Source of the DNA: Pararoseburia sp963661325
Lineage (GTDB): Bacteria; Bacillota; Clostridia; Lachnospirales; Lachnospiraceae
NCBI GenBank assembly: GCA_963661325.1
Contig: CAVLBP010000011.1
Span: forward strand, 1-31,033
Length of the DNA: 31,033 nt
Direction: 5' to 3'
Positions 6,374 to 14,525 of this stretch are shown here, one piece after another (position 1 is the stretch's first letter; each line of letters begins with the position of its first letter). The notes below the pieces were generated by a model, which had not been told where the DNA came from, ran no database searches, and saw only the letters and a program-made list of their open reading frames with translations. A program made the position numbers and the translations under genes.

Positions 6374-8149
6374 TTAGTTCACATGAATGTGCTCTCTGGA
6401 TTTCTCAGAAATCTCTGTCTTGATCTTTTCTACAAAGTCATCCAAAGGAAGGACAGTGGTTTCTTTTTCGCCATGCAGACGGAAGGAAACGGTACGGTCA
6501 TCCTTTTCATTAAATCCGACAACCAGCAGATAAGGTACTTTCTGTACCTGACCTTCACGCATACGGTAGCCGAGTTTTTCGGCACGGTCGTCGAGTTCTA
6601 CACGGACATTTGCATCTTCCAAGGCATCTACGATCTCCTGTGCGTAAGCATTCAGTCCATCGTCGTCTGTCTTGACCGGCATAACGCGAACCTGAACAGG
6701 AGCGAGCCAGGTAGGAAGATTTCCCTTGGTCTCTTCCAGAATATAAGCCATGAAACGATCCAAAGATCCAAGGATGGAACGGTGCAATACGACCGGTGTC
6801 TGCTTTTCGCCATTGCTGTCAATGTAGTAAAGATTGAACTTGGCTGGCAGACAGAAGTCCAACTGGCAGGTAGAGAGTGTGATCTCATTACCGATCGCCG
6901 GCTGTACGTTTACGTCAAGTTTTGGACCATAGAAAGCGGCCTCGCCGATCTCCTCGGTGTATTCGATGCCGATGCTGTTTAATACATCACGCAGTGCATC
7001 TTCTGCTGTATTCCACATTTCATCATCATCATGATACTTTTCTTTGTTCTCCGGATCACGAAGGGAAAGTACACAACGATAATTGGTAATTCCAAAATCC
7101 TTATAGGTATCAAAGATCAGATTTACAACACTGGTAAATTCTTCTTTGATCTGTTCCGGTGTCACGAAAAGGTGGGCGTCATTCTGGCAGAAATGTCTGC
7201 CACGCTCGATACCCTTTAAGGTTCCACTGGACTCATAACGGAAGTCATGTGCGATCTCACCGATACGGATCGGCAGATCCTTGTAAGAATGTCTTCTGTT
7301 TGCGTAGATCATCATATGATGCGGGCAGTTCATCGGACGCAGGACAAAGGATTCGCCTTCCATTTCCATTGGTGGGAACATGTTCTCCTTGTAGTGATCC
7401 CAGTGACCGGAAGTCTTGTAAAGATTGACCGTGCCGACACAAGGGGTCATAACATGGAGATAACCCAATTTTCTTTCCTTATGCTTGATATAGTTTTCTA
7501 ATTCCTGCCAGATGGTGTATCCCTTTGGCAGGAACATTGGAAGACCACGACCAACCAGATCGTCTACCATAAAGAGGTTCATGTCTTTGCCGATCTTTCT
7601 GTGATCTCTTTCTTTGGCTTCCTCTAATAACTGCAAATGTGCGTCAAGTTCTTCCGGTGTCGGGAAACATACACCGTAGATACGCTGGAGCATCTTGTTC
7701 TTGCTGTTACCCTTCCAGTATGCACCGGAGTGACGGATCAACTTGAAGTACTTGCAGAGTTTGACATTATCTACATGAGGTCCACGACAAAGGTCGGTAA
7801 AATCGCCCTGATCGTAAACGGTAATATTGCCATCCTCAAGATCCTCGATCAGATCCAGTTTGTAAGGATCGTCCTTAAACATTTCCAAGGCTTCTTCCTT
7901 GGAAACCTCACGGCGGATGATCTTTTTGCCGGATTTGATGACCTTTTTCATTTCTTTGGTGATCGCCTCGATATCCTCGTCACGGATCACGTCGTCACCA
8001 AGATCGATATCGTAATAGAATCCCTCTGCTACGACAGGTCCTACCCAGAATTTGGCATTTGGGTAAAGATGCTTGATAGCCTGTGCCATGACATGGGCAC
8101 AAGAGTGATTCAGAGTTTTTAACTGTTCATCTTCTTTAAAATTAACCAT
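6374..8149 (-). CDS. thrS: threonyl-tRNA synthetase without TGS domain
   Basis: This class II synthetase charges tRNA-Thr in the cytosol. Its 591 residues begin almost directly with the editing domain: HSCAH (H15, H19) and CRGPH (C121, H125) are the zinc-binding editing residues that clear mischarged serine. The catalytic core has the zinc ligands C275 (MNCPHH), H326 (NDAHLF) and H456 (VVLHRS), motif 2 (RYESSGTLKGIERGRHF) and motif 3 (LGSLDRF). The anticodon-binding domain covers about 480-591. Typical ThrS is near 640 residues with an N-terminal TGS domain; that domain is absent, and 8150-8290 cannot encode it. The start at 8149 follows a purine-rich AAGGAGAAG. A promoter lies 27 bases upstream, leaving no room for a T-box leader. 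Confidence 0.95.
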   Translation of the reverse strand: MVNFKEDEQLKTLNHSCAHVMAQAIKHLYPNAKFWVGPVVAEGFYYDIDLGDDVIRDEDIEAITKEMKKVIKSGKKIIRREVSKEEALEMFKDDPYKLDLIEDLEDGNITVYDQGDFTDLCRGPHVDNVKLCKYFKLIRHSGAYWKGNSKNKMLQRIYGVCFPTPEELDAHLQLLEEAKERDHRKIGKDMNLFMVDDLVGRGLPMFLPKGYTIWQELENYIKHKERKLGYLHVMTPCVGTVNLYKTSGHWDHYKENMFPPMEMEGESFVLRPMNCPHHMMIYANRRHSYKDLPIRIGEIAHDFRYESSGTLKGIERGRHFCQNDAHLFVTPEQIKEEFTSVVNLIFDTYKDFGITNYRCVLSLRDPENKEKYHDDDEMWNTAEDALRDVLNSIGIEYTEEIGEAAFYGPKLDVNVQPAIGNEITLSTCQLDFCLPAKFNLYYIDSNGEKQTPVVLHRSILGSLDRFMAYILEETKGNLPTWLAPVQVRVMPVKTDDDGLNAYAQEIVDALEDANVRVELDDRAEKLGYRMREGQVQKVPYLLVVGFNEKDDRTVSFRLHGEKETTVLPLDDFVEKIKTEISEKSREHIHVN

Positions 8150-8175
8150 TCTTCTTCTCCTTTTAAATCGGGTCT

Positions 8176-8204
8176 ATTATAGTATAATAATGTAGGAAAT
8201 TCAA
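8176..8204 (-). promoter_or_regulatory. promoter of thrS
   Basis: On the minus strand TTGAAT (8199-8204), 17 bases and TATAAT (8176-8181) form a good vegetative promoter. The leader to the ATG at 8149 is only about 20 bases, so control by a long riboswitch-type leader is unlikely. Confidence 0.7.
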
Positions 8205-8240
8205 CGGATTTTTGGAGATACAAAATTTTTTGATAAAATT

Positions 8241-8266
8241 TGTAACGAAATAGAAGAAAGCACGTC
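8241..8266 (+). promoter_or_regulatory. ECF-type promoter of the sigma/anti-sigma operon
   Basis: TGTAAC (8241-8246), exactly 16 bases and CGTC (8263-8266) match the bipartite form of ECF sigma promoters (an AAC -35 core and a CGT -10 core, as for Bacillus SigM and SigV). It lies 24 bases before the sigma gene, so autoregulation by that sigma factor is the natural inference. Confidence 0.65.
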
Positions 8267-8289
8267 TAACCTATGAAAAAAAGGAAAGG

Positions 8290-8787
8290 ATGGTGAAAGC
8301 ACTGGATACCGAAAAATTATACCGGACCTATTTCATGCAAGTGTATTCCTATGTGATGAACATCGTAAAAAATCCTGCGGCCGCAGAAGAGATCACACAG
8401 AATACTTTTATGAAAACGATGACGGCAAAAAACGGCTACAAGGGAGCATCCAGTGAATACACATGGCTCTGTGCCATAGCGAAGAATCAATGTTATGACT
8501 ATTTTCGGAAAAACGGAAAAGTGGCAGATGGGATAGAGGCAGAGGAACAAAAGACAGACGACAGGGATGTGTCTGAGGATTTTATCGTACGGGAATCCTC
8601 GCTTGCCATCCATCGTGTCCTACACGATATGGAAGAACCCTACAAAGAAGTCTTTGAACTGCGTGTATTCGGAGAGTTGTCCTTTACAGAGATCGCATCG
8701 ATCTTTGGAAAAACAGACAGTTGGGCGCGTGTTACCTATCACCGCGCAAGATTAAAAATAAAAGAGAGGTTAGAAGATTATGAGTAG
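8290..8787 (+). CDS. ECF (group 4) RNA polymerase sigma factor
   Basis: This 165-residue protein has only the two regions typical of extracytoplasmic-function sigma factors. Sigma region 2 covers about residues 8-75 (YVMNIVKNPAAAEEITQNTF, YTWLCAIAKNQCYDYFRK) and region 4 about 108-163 (MEEPYKEVFELRVFGELSF, then an HTH ending in VTYHRARLKIKERL). It directs RNA polymerase to stress promoters when its anti-sigma partner releases it. AAGGAAAGG sits very close to the ATG at 8290, so the GTG one codon later is a possible alternative start. The gene overlaps the anti-sigma gene by eight bases, which couples their synthesis. Confidence 0.9.
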   Translation: MVKALDTEKLYRTYFMQVYSYVMNIVKNPAAAEEITQNTFMKTMTAKNGYKGASSEYTWLCAIAKNQCYDYFRKNGKVADGIEAEEQKTDDRDVSEDFIVRESSLAIHRVLHDMEEPYKEVFELRVFGELSFTEIASIFGKTDSWARVTYHRARLKIKERLEDYE

Positions 8788-9754
8788 ATTAGATGATCGG
8801 ATGTCCTGTGATGTGGTACAGGATATCTTACCTTTATATCATGACGGCGTGTGCAGCAGTGCAAGCCGCCAGATTGTAGAAGAACATGTAAAGACCTGTC
8901 ATACATGTAAAAAAATGTTAGAGGAGATGGATGAGGCAGAGATCGATCGCAGGCTGGCAAAGGAGTCACATGAGGTCTTAGAACATCATGCCAAAAAGGA
9001 AAGATCCATTGCCTTTAAGACAGGCATGGTCATTGCCGGGCTCTTGCTCCTGCCGGTCGTGATCGCACTTATTATGACCCTGCCGGGCTATTCCGACCTA
9101 AAGACGGATGCAGCCATCATGGCATCCATGCTTTTGATCGCCGGATTTACGGTGGTTCCGCTCTTGTCTCATGGCAAGAAACTGGCAAAGACGATCGGTG
9201 CTTCGACCGCAGCCCTGATCCTTCTGATCTTTATTGTGGAGATGTTTTTTGACAATGGCGGTTGGATCGCTTTTGGTGAGATCGCCTGCTCGACCATGTT
9301 CGGCTTGTCTTTGGTCTTAGCCCCATTTGTGGTAAGACAACTAGAACTGCCGGCAACTTTGATCCGGCAAAAAGCACTTTTGACCCTAGCCTGGGATACG
9401 CTTTGGTTTTATCTGATGATGGTCATGTTTGCAATCGATAATCCATCATATATCCAGGATCTTTTCCTGCCGGGAACCTTCTTTGTTGCGCTGGGCTGGG
9501 CTATCTTTTTAGACTATCGCTATCTGCCGGTAAGTGGCTGGAGCAAGACGTCTGTCCTGTTTCTTCTGATCGGCATCTGGGGCATCATAGGAAATGCACT
9601 TGGCTGGGTATCGGTCTCTGTGATGACAAAGGCGGGAGAGACAGCGCTGGATCTCCGAGGCTGGATCCTTGGCATTACACTTGCCATTGCAGTCATCCTC
9701 TTTGTGATCGGACTGATTAGAAAAAAAGGTCAGACTAAGAGAGAGCAAGCCTAA
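8780..9754 (+). CDS. multi-spanning zinc-finger anti-sigma factor
   Basis: The 324-residue protein starts with a cytoplasmic zinc-finger module: a cysteine in MSCDVVQDILPLYHDGVC, then HVKTCHTCKK, giving the H-x3-C-x2-C pattern of ZAS anti-sigma domains (residues about 8-48). A helical linker follows, then seven or eight hydrophobic segments from about residue 75 to 315 and a basic tail. Most ZAS anti-sigma factors have a single membrane span, so this large membrane part is unusual and may be the sensor. Its overlap with the sigma gene supports the pairing. It presumably holds the sigma factor at the membrane until an envelope signal is sensed; the signal is unknown. Confidence 0.8.
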   Translation: MSRLDDRMSCDVVQDILPLYHDGVCSSASRQIVEEHVKTCHTCKKMLEEMDEAEIDRRLAKESHEVLEHHAKKERSIAFKTGMVIAGLLLLPVVIALIMTLPGYSDLKTDAAIMASMLLIAGFTVVPLLSHGKKLAKTIGASTAALILLIFIVEMFFDNGGWIAFGEIACSTMFGLSLVLAPFVVRQLELPATLIRQKALLTLAWDTLWFYLMMVMFAIDNPSYIQDLFLPGTFFVALGWAIFLDYRYLPVSGWSKTSVLFLLIGIWGIIGNALGWVSVSVMTKAGETALDLRGWILGITLAIAVILFVIGLIRKKGQTKREQA

Positions 9755-9763
9755 AGTCATGCA

Positions 9764-9792
9764 TTGCTATTTGTCCCGGGTCTGCGTATAAT
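9764..9792 (+). promoter_or_regulatory. promoter of the HIT gene
   Basis: TTGCTA (9764-9769), 17 bases and TATAAT (9787-9792) lie 40 bases before the HIT start codon. This separates it from the anti-sigma gene. Confidence 0.6.
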
Positions 9793-9831
9793 AAAGACAG
9801 ACACAAAGGAAAACGAGAGGAGAGCAAGGAC

Positions 9832-10254
9832 ATGATAGATCAAAATTGTGCATATTGTGTAGAGGGAGAACTGGTCGATGCTTTTGGCATCAAGATCTGC
9901 GAACTTCCGACTTCCAAGGTATATTTATTTAAGGAGCAGAGCCATCCGGGCAGAGTGATCGTTGCCCACAAGAAGCATGTGAGCGAGTTGATCGAATTGA
10001 GCCCGGAAGAAAGAGCCGCATACATGGAGGATATTGCCAAGGTAGCAAATGCCATGCATGAGATCTTCCATCCAAACAAGGTCAACTATGGTGCCTACGG
10101 CGATACTGGACATCATTTACATTTTCATCTGGTTCCAAAGTATGAAAATGAGTATGAGTGGGGCGGTGTATTTGCCATGAATCCACAGGTCAAGACCTTA
10201 AGCGATGCAGAATATGCCGAGATGGTAGAAAAATATCGTAAGGCACTTGCATAA
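9832..10254 (+). CDS. HIT-family (histidine triad) protein
   Basis: This 140-residue protein carries the histidine triad H95-L-H97-F-H99-L-V, the nucleotide-binding and catalytic motif of the HIT superfamily. Members hydrolyse nucleotide phosphoramidates, adenylylated substrates or dinucleoside polyphosphates; the precise substrate cannot be told from sequence. The N-terminal CAYC pair (C6, C9) is common in bacterial HIT proteins and may bind zinc. Family sequence such as GRVIVAHKKHVSELIELS supports a full-length protein. GAGGAGAG precedes the ATG. It has its own promoter and probably forms a single-gene unit. Confidence 0.9.
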   Translation: MIDQNCAYCVEGELVDAFGIKICELPTSKVYLFKEQSHPGRVIVAHKKHVSELIELSPEERAAYMEDIAKVANAMHEIFHPNKVNYGAYGDTGHHLHFHLVPKYENEYEWGGVFAMNPQVKTLSDAEYAEMVEKYRKALA

Positions 10255-10298
10255 TTGCCTAAATATTTGATAAAAAAATCAAAAATTTAATAGTGAGT

Positions 10299-10370
10299 AA
10301 AGTCCTTCTTGTTTATAATGAGTATAAAATGCACAAGTCAGCATGTGCTCAGACAAACAGGGAGGACTTT
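10299..10370 (+). promoter_or_regulatory. leader/promoter region of the GH3 gene
   Basis: TATAAT at 10314-10319 is a possible -10 box, without a clear -35. AAAGTCCT (10299-10306) is complementary to AGGACTTT (10363-10370), which includes the ribosome binding site, and a smaller dyad GCACA-N8-TGTGC lies at 10331-10348. If transcription starts upstream of 10299 the site could be masked; if it starts near 10326 the left arm is not transcribed. Confidence 0.3.
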
Positions 10371-10374
10371 TTTT

Positions 10375-12810
10375 ATGGAATTGATGGGATATGAGAAGAA
10401 ACATACAGAGGCGGTCAAAGGCTCACTCGCTGAGTGTACCGTCCTTTTGAAAAAAGATGGCAAATTCCCACTAAAGGAGGCAGGCAAGATCGCAGCCTTT
10501 GGTAGTGGCGTGCGCCTGACCGTAAAGGGTGGAACCGGATCCGGCGAAGTCAATTCACACTATTCTGTGAGTATCGAAGAAGGCTTAGAGCAGGCAGGCT
10601 TTGAGATCACGACCAAGGCATGGCTGGATGCTTATGATGCCAAGCGCGCGGAGGCAAAACCGGAGTTTATCAAACGCATGAAAGCAGAAGCCAAGGCAAA
10701 TCATCAGAACGTTATGATCTATGCCATGGGCAAGGTCATGCCGGAACCGAATTACCAGATCCCTTTGGAAGGACAGGGCGATACTGCTATTTACGTGCTT
10801 TCCCGTATTTCCGGTGAGGGAAATGACCGACCGGTAGAAGATGGAGAGATCAAGTTATCTGCCACAGAAAAGAGAGATATTTTAGCCCTAAATGAAAAGT
10901 ATGACAAATTCATGCTGGTACTCAATGTCGGCGGTGTGGTCGATCTGTCCGATGTGGTGGATGTTAAGAATATCTTAGTACTTTCTCAACTGGGTGTAGA
11001 TACCGGAACAGCCCTTGCGGATATTTTGCTTGGCAGACAGAATCCATCCGGCAAACTGGCAACGACCTGGGCTGCATGGGATCAGTATGCACCGATGGAT
11101 GATTTTGAGGATATCAACGATACCAGATACCAGGAGGGCATTTATGTCGGTTACCGCTATTTTGATTCCTTCCACAAAAAGACCTTCTTTCCGTTTGGCT
11201 ATGGTCTGTCTTATACAGAGTTTGACCAGAAATTGTCCGGCGTCAGCGCAGATGGCGACAAGATCACGGTACGCGCACAGGTGACCAATACAGGGGAGCG
11301 GGCAGGCAAGCAGGTAGTGCAGGTCTATGTATCGGCTCCGAGTGTAAAGTTGGATAAGGCATATCAGGATCTGTGCGGTTTTGCCAAGACCAAGGAACTG
11401 GCACCGGGAGAAAGTCAGGAAGTGACGATTACCTTTGCTCTTTCTGATTTTGCTTCCTATGATGAGGCATCTGCTTCTTATATTTTGGAAGCCGGCAATT
11501 ATATCGTCCGTATGGGAACAAGCAGCCAGGATACGGCTCCGGTCGCTTTACTGCGTCTGCAAGAAAGTGTTACCACTTTGCAGGCAAAGAATGTTTTAGG
11601 GAATCCGGGCTTTGCAGATCTGCGCGCAGAGTCTGAACCGGCAGAAAACATTCCGGCAGACATCTGTGTTATTGCCTTGAGTTCAGACGATTTTGCGACA
11701 AAGCAGGTAGATTACGAGGTAAAATATGAGATCTTACCGGAAGTGGCGGCACTCTCTATTGATGAGGCAGCCCTTATGAATATCGGTGGACATGATCCAA
11801 GCAAGGGCGGTCTGGCATCCATTATCGGCAATGCCGGATCACAGGTCTGTGGTGCAGCCGGTGAGACAACGACACATGTCAAAGATTTTCCATCCCTTGT
11901 TATGGCAGATGGCCCTGCCGGACTTCGTCTGGCAAAAGAATACTATCGTGATGAGAAGGGACTGCATGCGGTAGGTCAGGCAGGTATTCCGGAAAGTTTT
12001 ATGGATTATATGTCAAAGCCTATGATGTTTGTTCTGAACCTCTTATCCGGTGGCAATAAGGGACCAAAGCCGGGCACTGAGATCAAGACCCAGTACTGTA
12101 CAGCCATTCCGATCGGAACAGCCATTGCCCAGTCCTTCAATACAGATCTGGCAGAAAAATATGGCGATATCGTTGGCTACGAGATGGAAATGTTTGGCGT
12201 ACATCTGTGGCTGGCTCCTGCACTCAATATCCATAGATCAATCCGCTGTGGACGAAACTTTGAGTATTATTCTGAGGACCCGCTGATCTCCGGTCTGATG
12301 GCGGCAGCCATTACCAATGGGGTGCAGAAGCATCCGGGATGCGGAACGACCATCAAGCATTATGCGGCAAATAATAAGGAGTTAAATCGTTATACCAACA
12401 ACAGCCATGTATCTGAGCGTGCCATGCGTGAGATCTATACCAAGGGCTTTGGTATCTGCGTGAAGAAGTCACAGCCGCATGCCGTGATGACCTCCTACAA
12501 CCTCTTAAATGGCGTGCATACCGCAGAGAACCGCGGACTGATCGAAGATATCCTGCGTTGCGAGTATGGTTATGAAGGCATTGTCATGACGGACTGGGTA
12601 ATCGCACAGGCGGCAGACAAGCGTTCTACCAATCGCAACTCTCAGGCGAGATATGTAGCCGCTGCCGGCGGCGACCTCTTTATGCCGGGTGGCAAGGGAG
12701 ATTTTGAAGATCTGAAAAAGGGTATTCAGGAAGGCAGTATTTCTGAAGAACAGGTAAGGATCAATGCGACCAGAGTGCTTAAGATGGCAAGAAAATTAGT
12801 GGAAAAATAA
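10375..12810 (+). CDS. GH3-family beta-glycosidase with swapped domain order
   Basis: The enzyme has about 811 residues and probably removes terminal beta-linked glucose or xylose from oligosaccharides. The usual GH3 order is reversed. The GH3 C-terminal alpha/beta domain comes first (residues about 30-275; LADILLGRQNPSGKL, then FPFGYGLSYTEF), then a fibronectin-III-like domain (about 280-400), and the TIM-barrel catalytic domain last (about 470-811), with D740 of VMTDW as the expected nucleophile and KHYAANNKE as the substrate-contact region. This order is known from rumen bacteria such as Butyrivibrio and Ruminococcus. No signal peptide is seen, so it should act in the cytosol on imported sugars. 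GGGAGGAC before 10375 decides the start; a TTG at 10309 is unlikely. It is a single-gene unit. Confidence 0.88.
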   Translation: MELMGYEKKHTEAVKGSLAECTVLLKKDGKFPLKEAGKIAAFGSGVRLTVKGGTGSGEVNSHYSVSIEEGLEQAGFEITTKAWLDAYDAKRAEAKPEFIKRMKAEAKANHQNVMIYAMGKVMPEPNYQIPLEGQGDTAIYVLSRISGEGNDRPVEDGEIKLSATEKRDILALNEKYDKFMLVLNVGGVVDLSDVVDVKNILVLSQLGVDTGTALADILLGRQNPSGKLATTWAAWDQYAPMDDFEDINDTRYQEGIYVGYRYFDSFHKKTFFPFGYGLSYTEFDQKLSGVSADGDKITVRAQVTNTGERAGKQVVQVYVSAPSVKLDKAYQDLCGFAKTKELAPGESQEVTITFALSDFASYDEASASYILEAGNYIVRMGTSSQDTAPVALLRLQESVTTLQAKNVLGNPGFADLRAESEPAENIPADICVIALSSDDFATKQVDYEVKYEILPEVAALSIDEAALMNIGGHDPSKGGLASIIGNAGSQVCGAAGETTTHVKDFPSLVMADGPAGLRLAKEYYRDEKGLHAVGQAGIPESFMDYMSKPMMFVLNLLSGGNKGPKPGTEIKTQYCTAIPIGTAIAQSFNTDLAEKYGDIVGYEMEMFGVHLWLAPALNIHRSIRCGRNFEYYSEDPLISGLMAAAITNGVQKHPGCGTTIKHYAANNKELNRYTNNSHVSERAMREIYTKGFGICVKKSQPHAVMTSYNLLNGVHTAENRGLIEDILRCEYGYEGIVMTDWVIAQAADKRSTNRNSQARYVAAAGGDLFMPGGKGDFEDLKKGIQEGSISEEQVRINATRVLKMARKLVEK

Positions 12811-12828
12811 AATAGAGGATAAAGAAAA

Positions 12829-12870
12829 GGGAGTCTGTGGCTGGATGCTATGCCACAGGCTCCCTTTTTT
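12829..12870. terminator. terminator shared by the GH3 and symporter genes
   Basis: GGGAGTCTGTGG (12829-12840) pairs with CCACAGGCTCCC (12853-12864) with one G-T pair, followed by six T residues. The minus-strand side is also T-rich, so it likely works both ways. Confidence 0.85.
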
Positions 12871-12883
12871 CATGGAATAAAAT

Positions 12884-14308
12884 TTATTGGATCTCTCCCT
12901 TTTTATGACGTTCAAAGAATTTCTTTGTCTCGGCAACAACTACACCGTTTAAGGCGAAGAGTGCGATCATATTTGGCAGAGCCATCAGACCGTTAAAGAT
13001 ATCTGCGATCGTCCAGACAGCACTGACTGTCATGTAAGGTCCGATAAAGACAGCAAAGATGTAAAGCCAGCGGAATACCTTGATGGCTTTCTTGTTGCCC
13101 TTGGTCAGATATTCCAGACAGCGCTCACTGTAATAGTCCCAGCCAAGAATGGTCGTAAAGGCAAAGAATACCAAGCAGAGCATAAGGATAAAAGAAGAAA
13201 CCACTGCCGGGAAAGGCAGTCCCTGCTGGAATGCATAAGTCGTCACGGCAACACCTTCCAGACCGTCTACCTGCCATGCGCCGGTCAGTACGATGGAAAG
13301 GCCGGTCAGGGTACAGATCACGATGGTATCGATAAAGGTTCCGGTCATGCTGACAAGTCCCTGACGTACCGGTTCTTTTGTCTTTGCAGCAGCAGCGGCG
13401 ATCGGCGCGCTACCAAGTCCTGCCTCGTTGGAAAAGATGCCGCGGGCAACACCCTTTTGCATAGCGACTAACATGGAACCGACGGCACCGCCTGTAATGG
13501 CCTTTGGTGTAAAGGCTGCAACCACGATCGTCTTAAAGGCAGCCGGAACTTCTGAAATGTTGCAGATCACAAGGATCAGCACGAATACGATGTAGATGAC
13601 CGCCATAAAAGGAACGATGATCTGGCTGACGCTTGCGATTCTCTTGACACCGCCGATCAGCACGGCAGCCACACAAAAGGCAAGTACCAAAGAGGCGATA
13701 ACGACCGCCCAGGAATAGTCGCCTAAGAAAGGTAAAAGTTTTACCGTGTGGGCATCTGCCGGATCAAAGAAATTATGTACGGCGGAGGAGATACCGTTGA
13801 CCTGACTGAAGGTTCCGATACCAAAAAGTCCTACGCACACACCAAAGAAGGCAAATAATTTGGCAAGCCAGATCCATTTTTTGCCCATGCCCTGCTCGAT
13901 ATAATAAAAAGGTCCGCCCAGGCTGTGTCCGTCCGGGGCAACGACACGATATTTCACGGCAAGTAAGCCCTCTGCATATTTGGTCGCCATACCAAAGAAG
14001 GCGGTAACGACCATCCAGAACAAGGCTCCGGGACCACCGGCACCGACTGCCGTAGCAACACCGACGATATTTCCCGTACCGATCGTAGCGCTTAAGGCTG
14101 TGCAAAGAGCGGAGAAACTGGAGATCTCGCCATGCCCTTCTTCCTCATTTTTGACCATCCATTTGAGTGCCAGAGGAAGTTTTCGGATCTGCAAGAAACC
14201 CAGTCTTGCGGTCAAAAGCAGACCACCGGCAAGGATCAGCACCATGAGTGGGACGCCCCACACAAAGTCATCGATTGTTGTTAAAACACCATTGATAAAG
14301 TTCCACAT
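12884..14308 (-). CDS. sodium:alanine (AGCS-family) amino-acid symporter
   Basis: This 474-residue inner-membrane transporter has about eleven hydrophobic segments. It carries the signature of the alanine/glycine:cation symporter family (IGTGNIVGVATAVGAGGPGA at about residues 75-95, and GIFSNEAGLGSAPIAAAAA near 290). It should take up alanine or glycine with sodium, or protons, as in AlsT and DagA relatives. The start at 14308 follows AAAGAGG. It is a single-gene unit on the minus strand with its own promoter, which overlaps a dyad. There is no sign of truncation. Confidence 0.9.
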   Translation of the reverse strand: MWNFINGVLTTIDDFVWGVPLMVLILAGGLLLTARLGFLQIRKLPLALKWMVKNEEEGHGEISSFSALCTALSATIGTGNIVGVATAVGAGGPGALFWMVVTAFFGMATKYAEGLLAVKYRVVAPDGHSLGGPFYYIEQGMGKKWIWLAKLFAFFGVCVGLFGIGTFSQVNGISSAVHNFFDPADAHTVKLLPFLGDYSWAVVIASLVLAFCVAAVLIGGVKRIASVSQIIVPFMAVIYIVFVLILVICNISEVPAAFKTIVVAAFTPKAITGGAVGSMLVAMQKGVARGIFSNEAGLGSAPIAAAAAKTKEPVRQGLVSMTGTFIDTIVICTLTGLSIVLTGAWQVDGLEGVAVTTYAFQQGLPFPAVVSSFILMLCLVFFAFTTILGWDYYSERCLEYLTKGNKKAIKVFRWLYIFAVFIGPYMTVSAVWTIADIFNGLMALPNMIALFALNGVVVAETKKFFERHKKGEIQ

Positions 14309-14359
14309 TTTTTCATACCTCTTTCGTTTTAATGGGGGTGCAAAATTGCTTTAATCATT

Positions 14360-14393
14360 ACTATATAGGTTATCACTGTGCTATGCAAGTGAT
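14360..14393 (-). promoter_or_regulatory. promoter of the symporter gene with overlapping dyad
   Basis: On the minus strand TTGCAT (14383-14388), 17 bases and TATAGT (14360-14365) form a plausible promoter. ATCACT (14372-14377) and AGTGAT (14388-14393) are inverted around the -35 box and spacer, with an inner TGC-TAT-GCA. A repressor or activator could bind here; I cannot name it. Confidence 0.45.
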
Positions 14394-14445
14394 TTAACAG
14401 GATAAAGTGAAAAAGTATAAGATTAGCAAAGACTAACGAAAAGGC

Positions 14446-14474
14446 TTGACAGGAGAAAAAAGCAGGCGTATATA
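14446..14474 (+). promoter_or_regulatory. promoter of the CopZ-like gene
   Basis: TTGACA (14446-14451), 17 bases and TATATA (14469-14474) form a strong promoter. Transcription should start near 14481, directly before the CsoR-type operator. Confidence 0.75.
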
Positions 14475-14484
14475 TAAGTTGTAG

Positions 14485-14501
14485 ATACCCGATGGGGGTA
14501 T
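14485..14501. promoter_or_regulatory. CsoR-type copper operator
   Basis: ATACCC-GATGG-GGGTAT is an inverted repeat with a five-base centre, the same form as the Bacillus subtilis CsoR site before copZA (as I recall it, ATACCC-TACGG-GGGTAT). It covers the first transcribed bases, so CsoR would block transcription until Cu(I) binds it. No csoR gene is in the window. Confidence 0.75.
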
Positions 14502-14525
14502 ATAGAGGAAGGAGAAAACGAAATT

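Noticed and set aside
6383..6982. 199-residue open frame antisense to thrS
   Set aside because: It lies wholly within a well-supported synthetase gene, has no recognisable domain, and its composition is that of an antisense shadow.
8150..8290. T-box riboswitch upstream of thrS
   Set aside because: No T-box core or antiterminator sequence is present, and the promoter is too close to the start codon.
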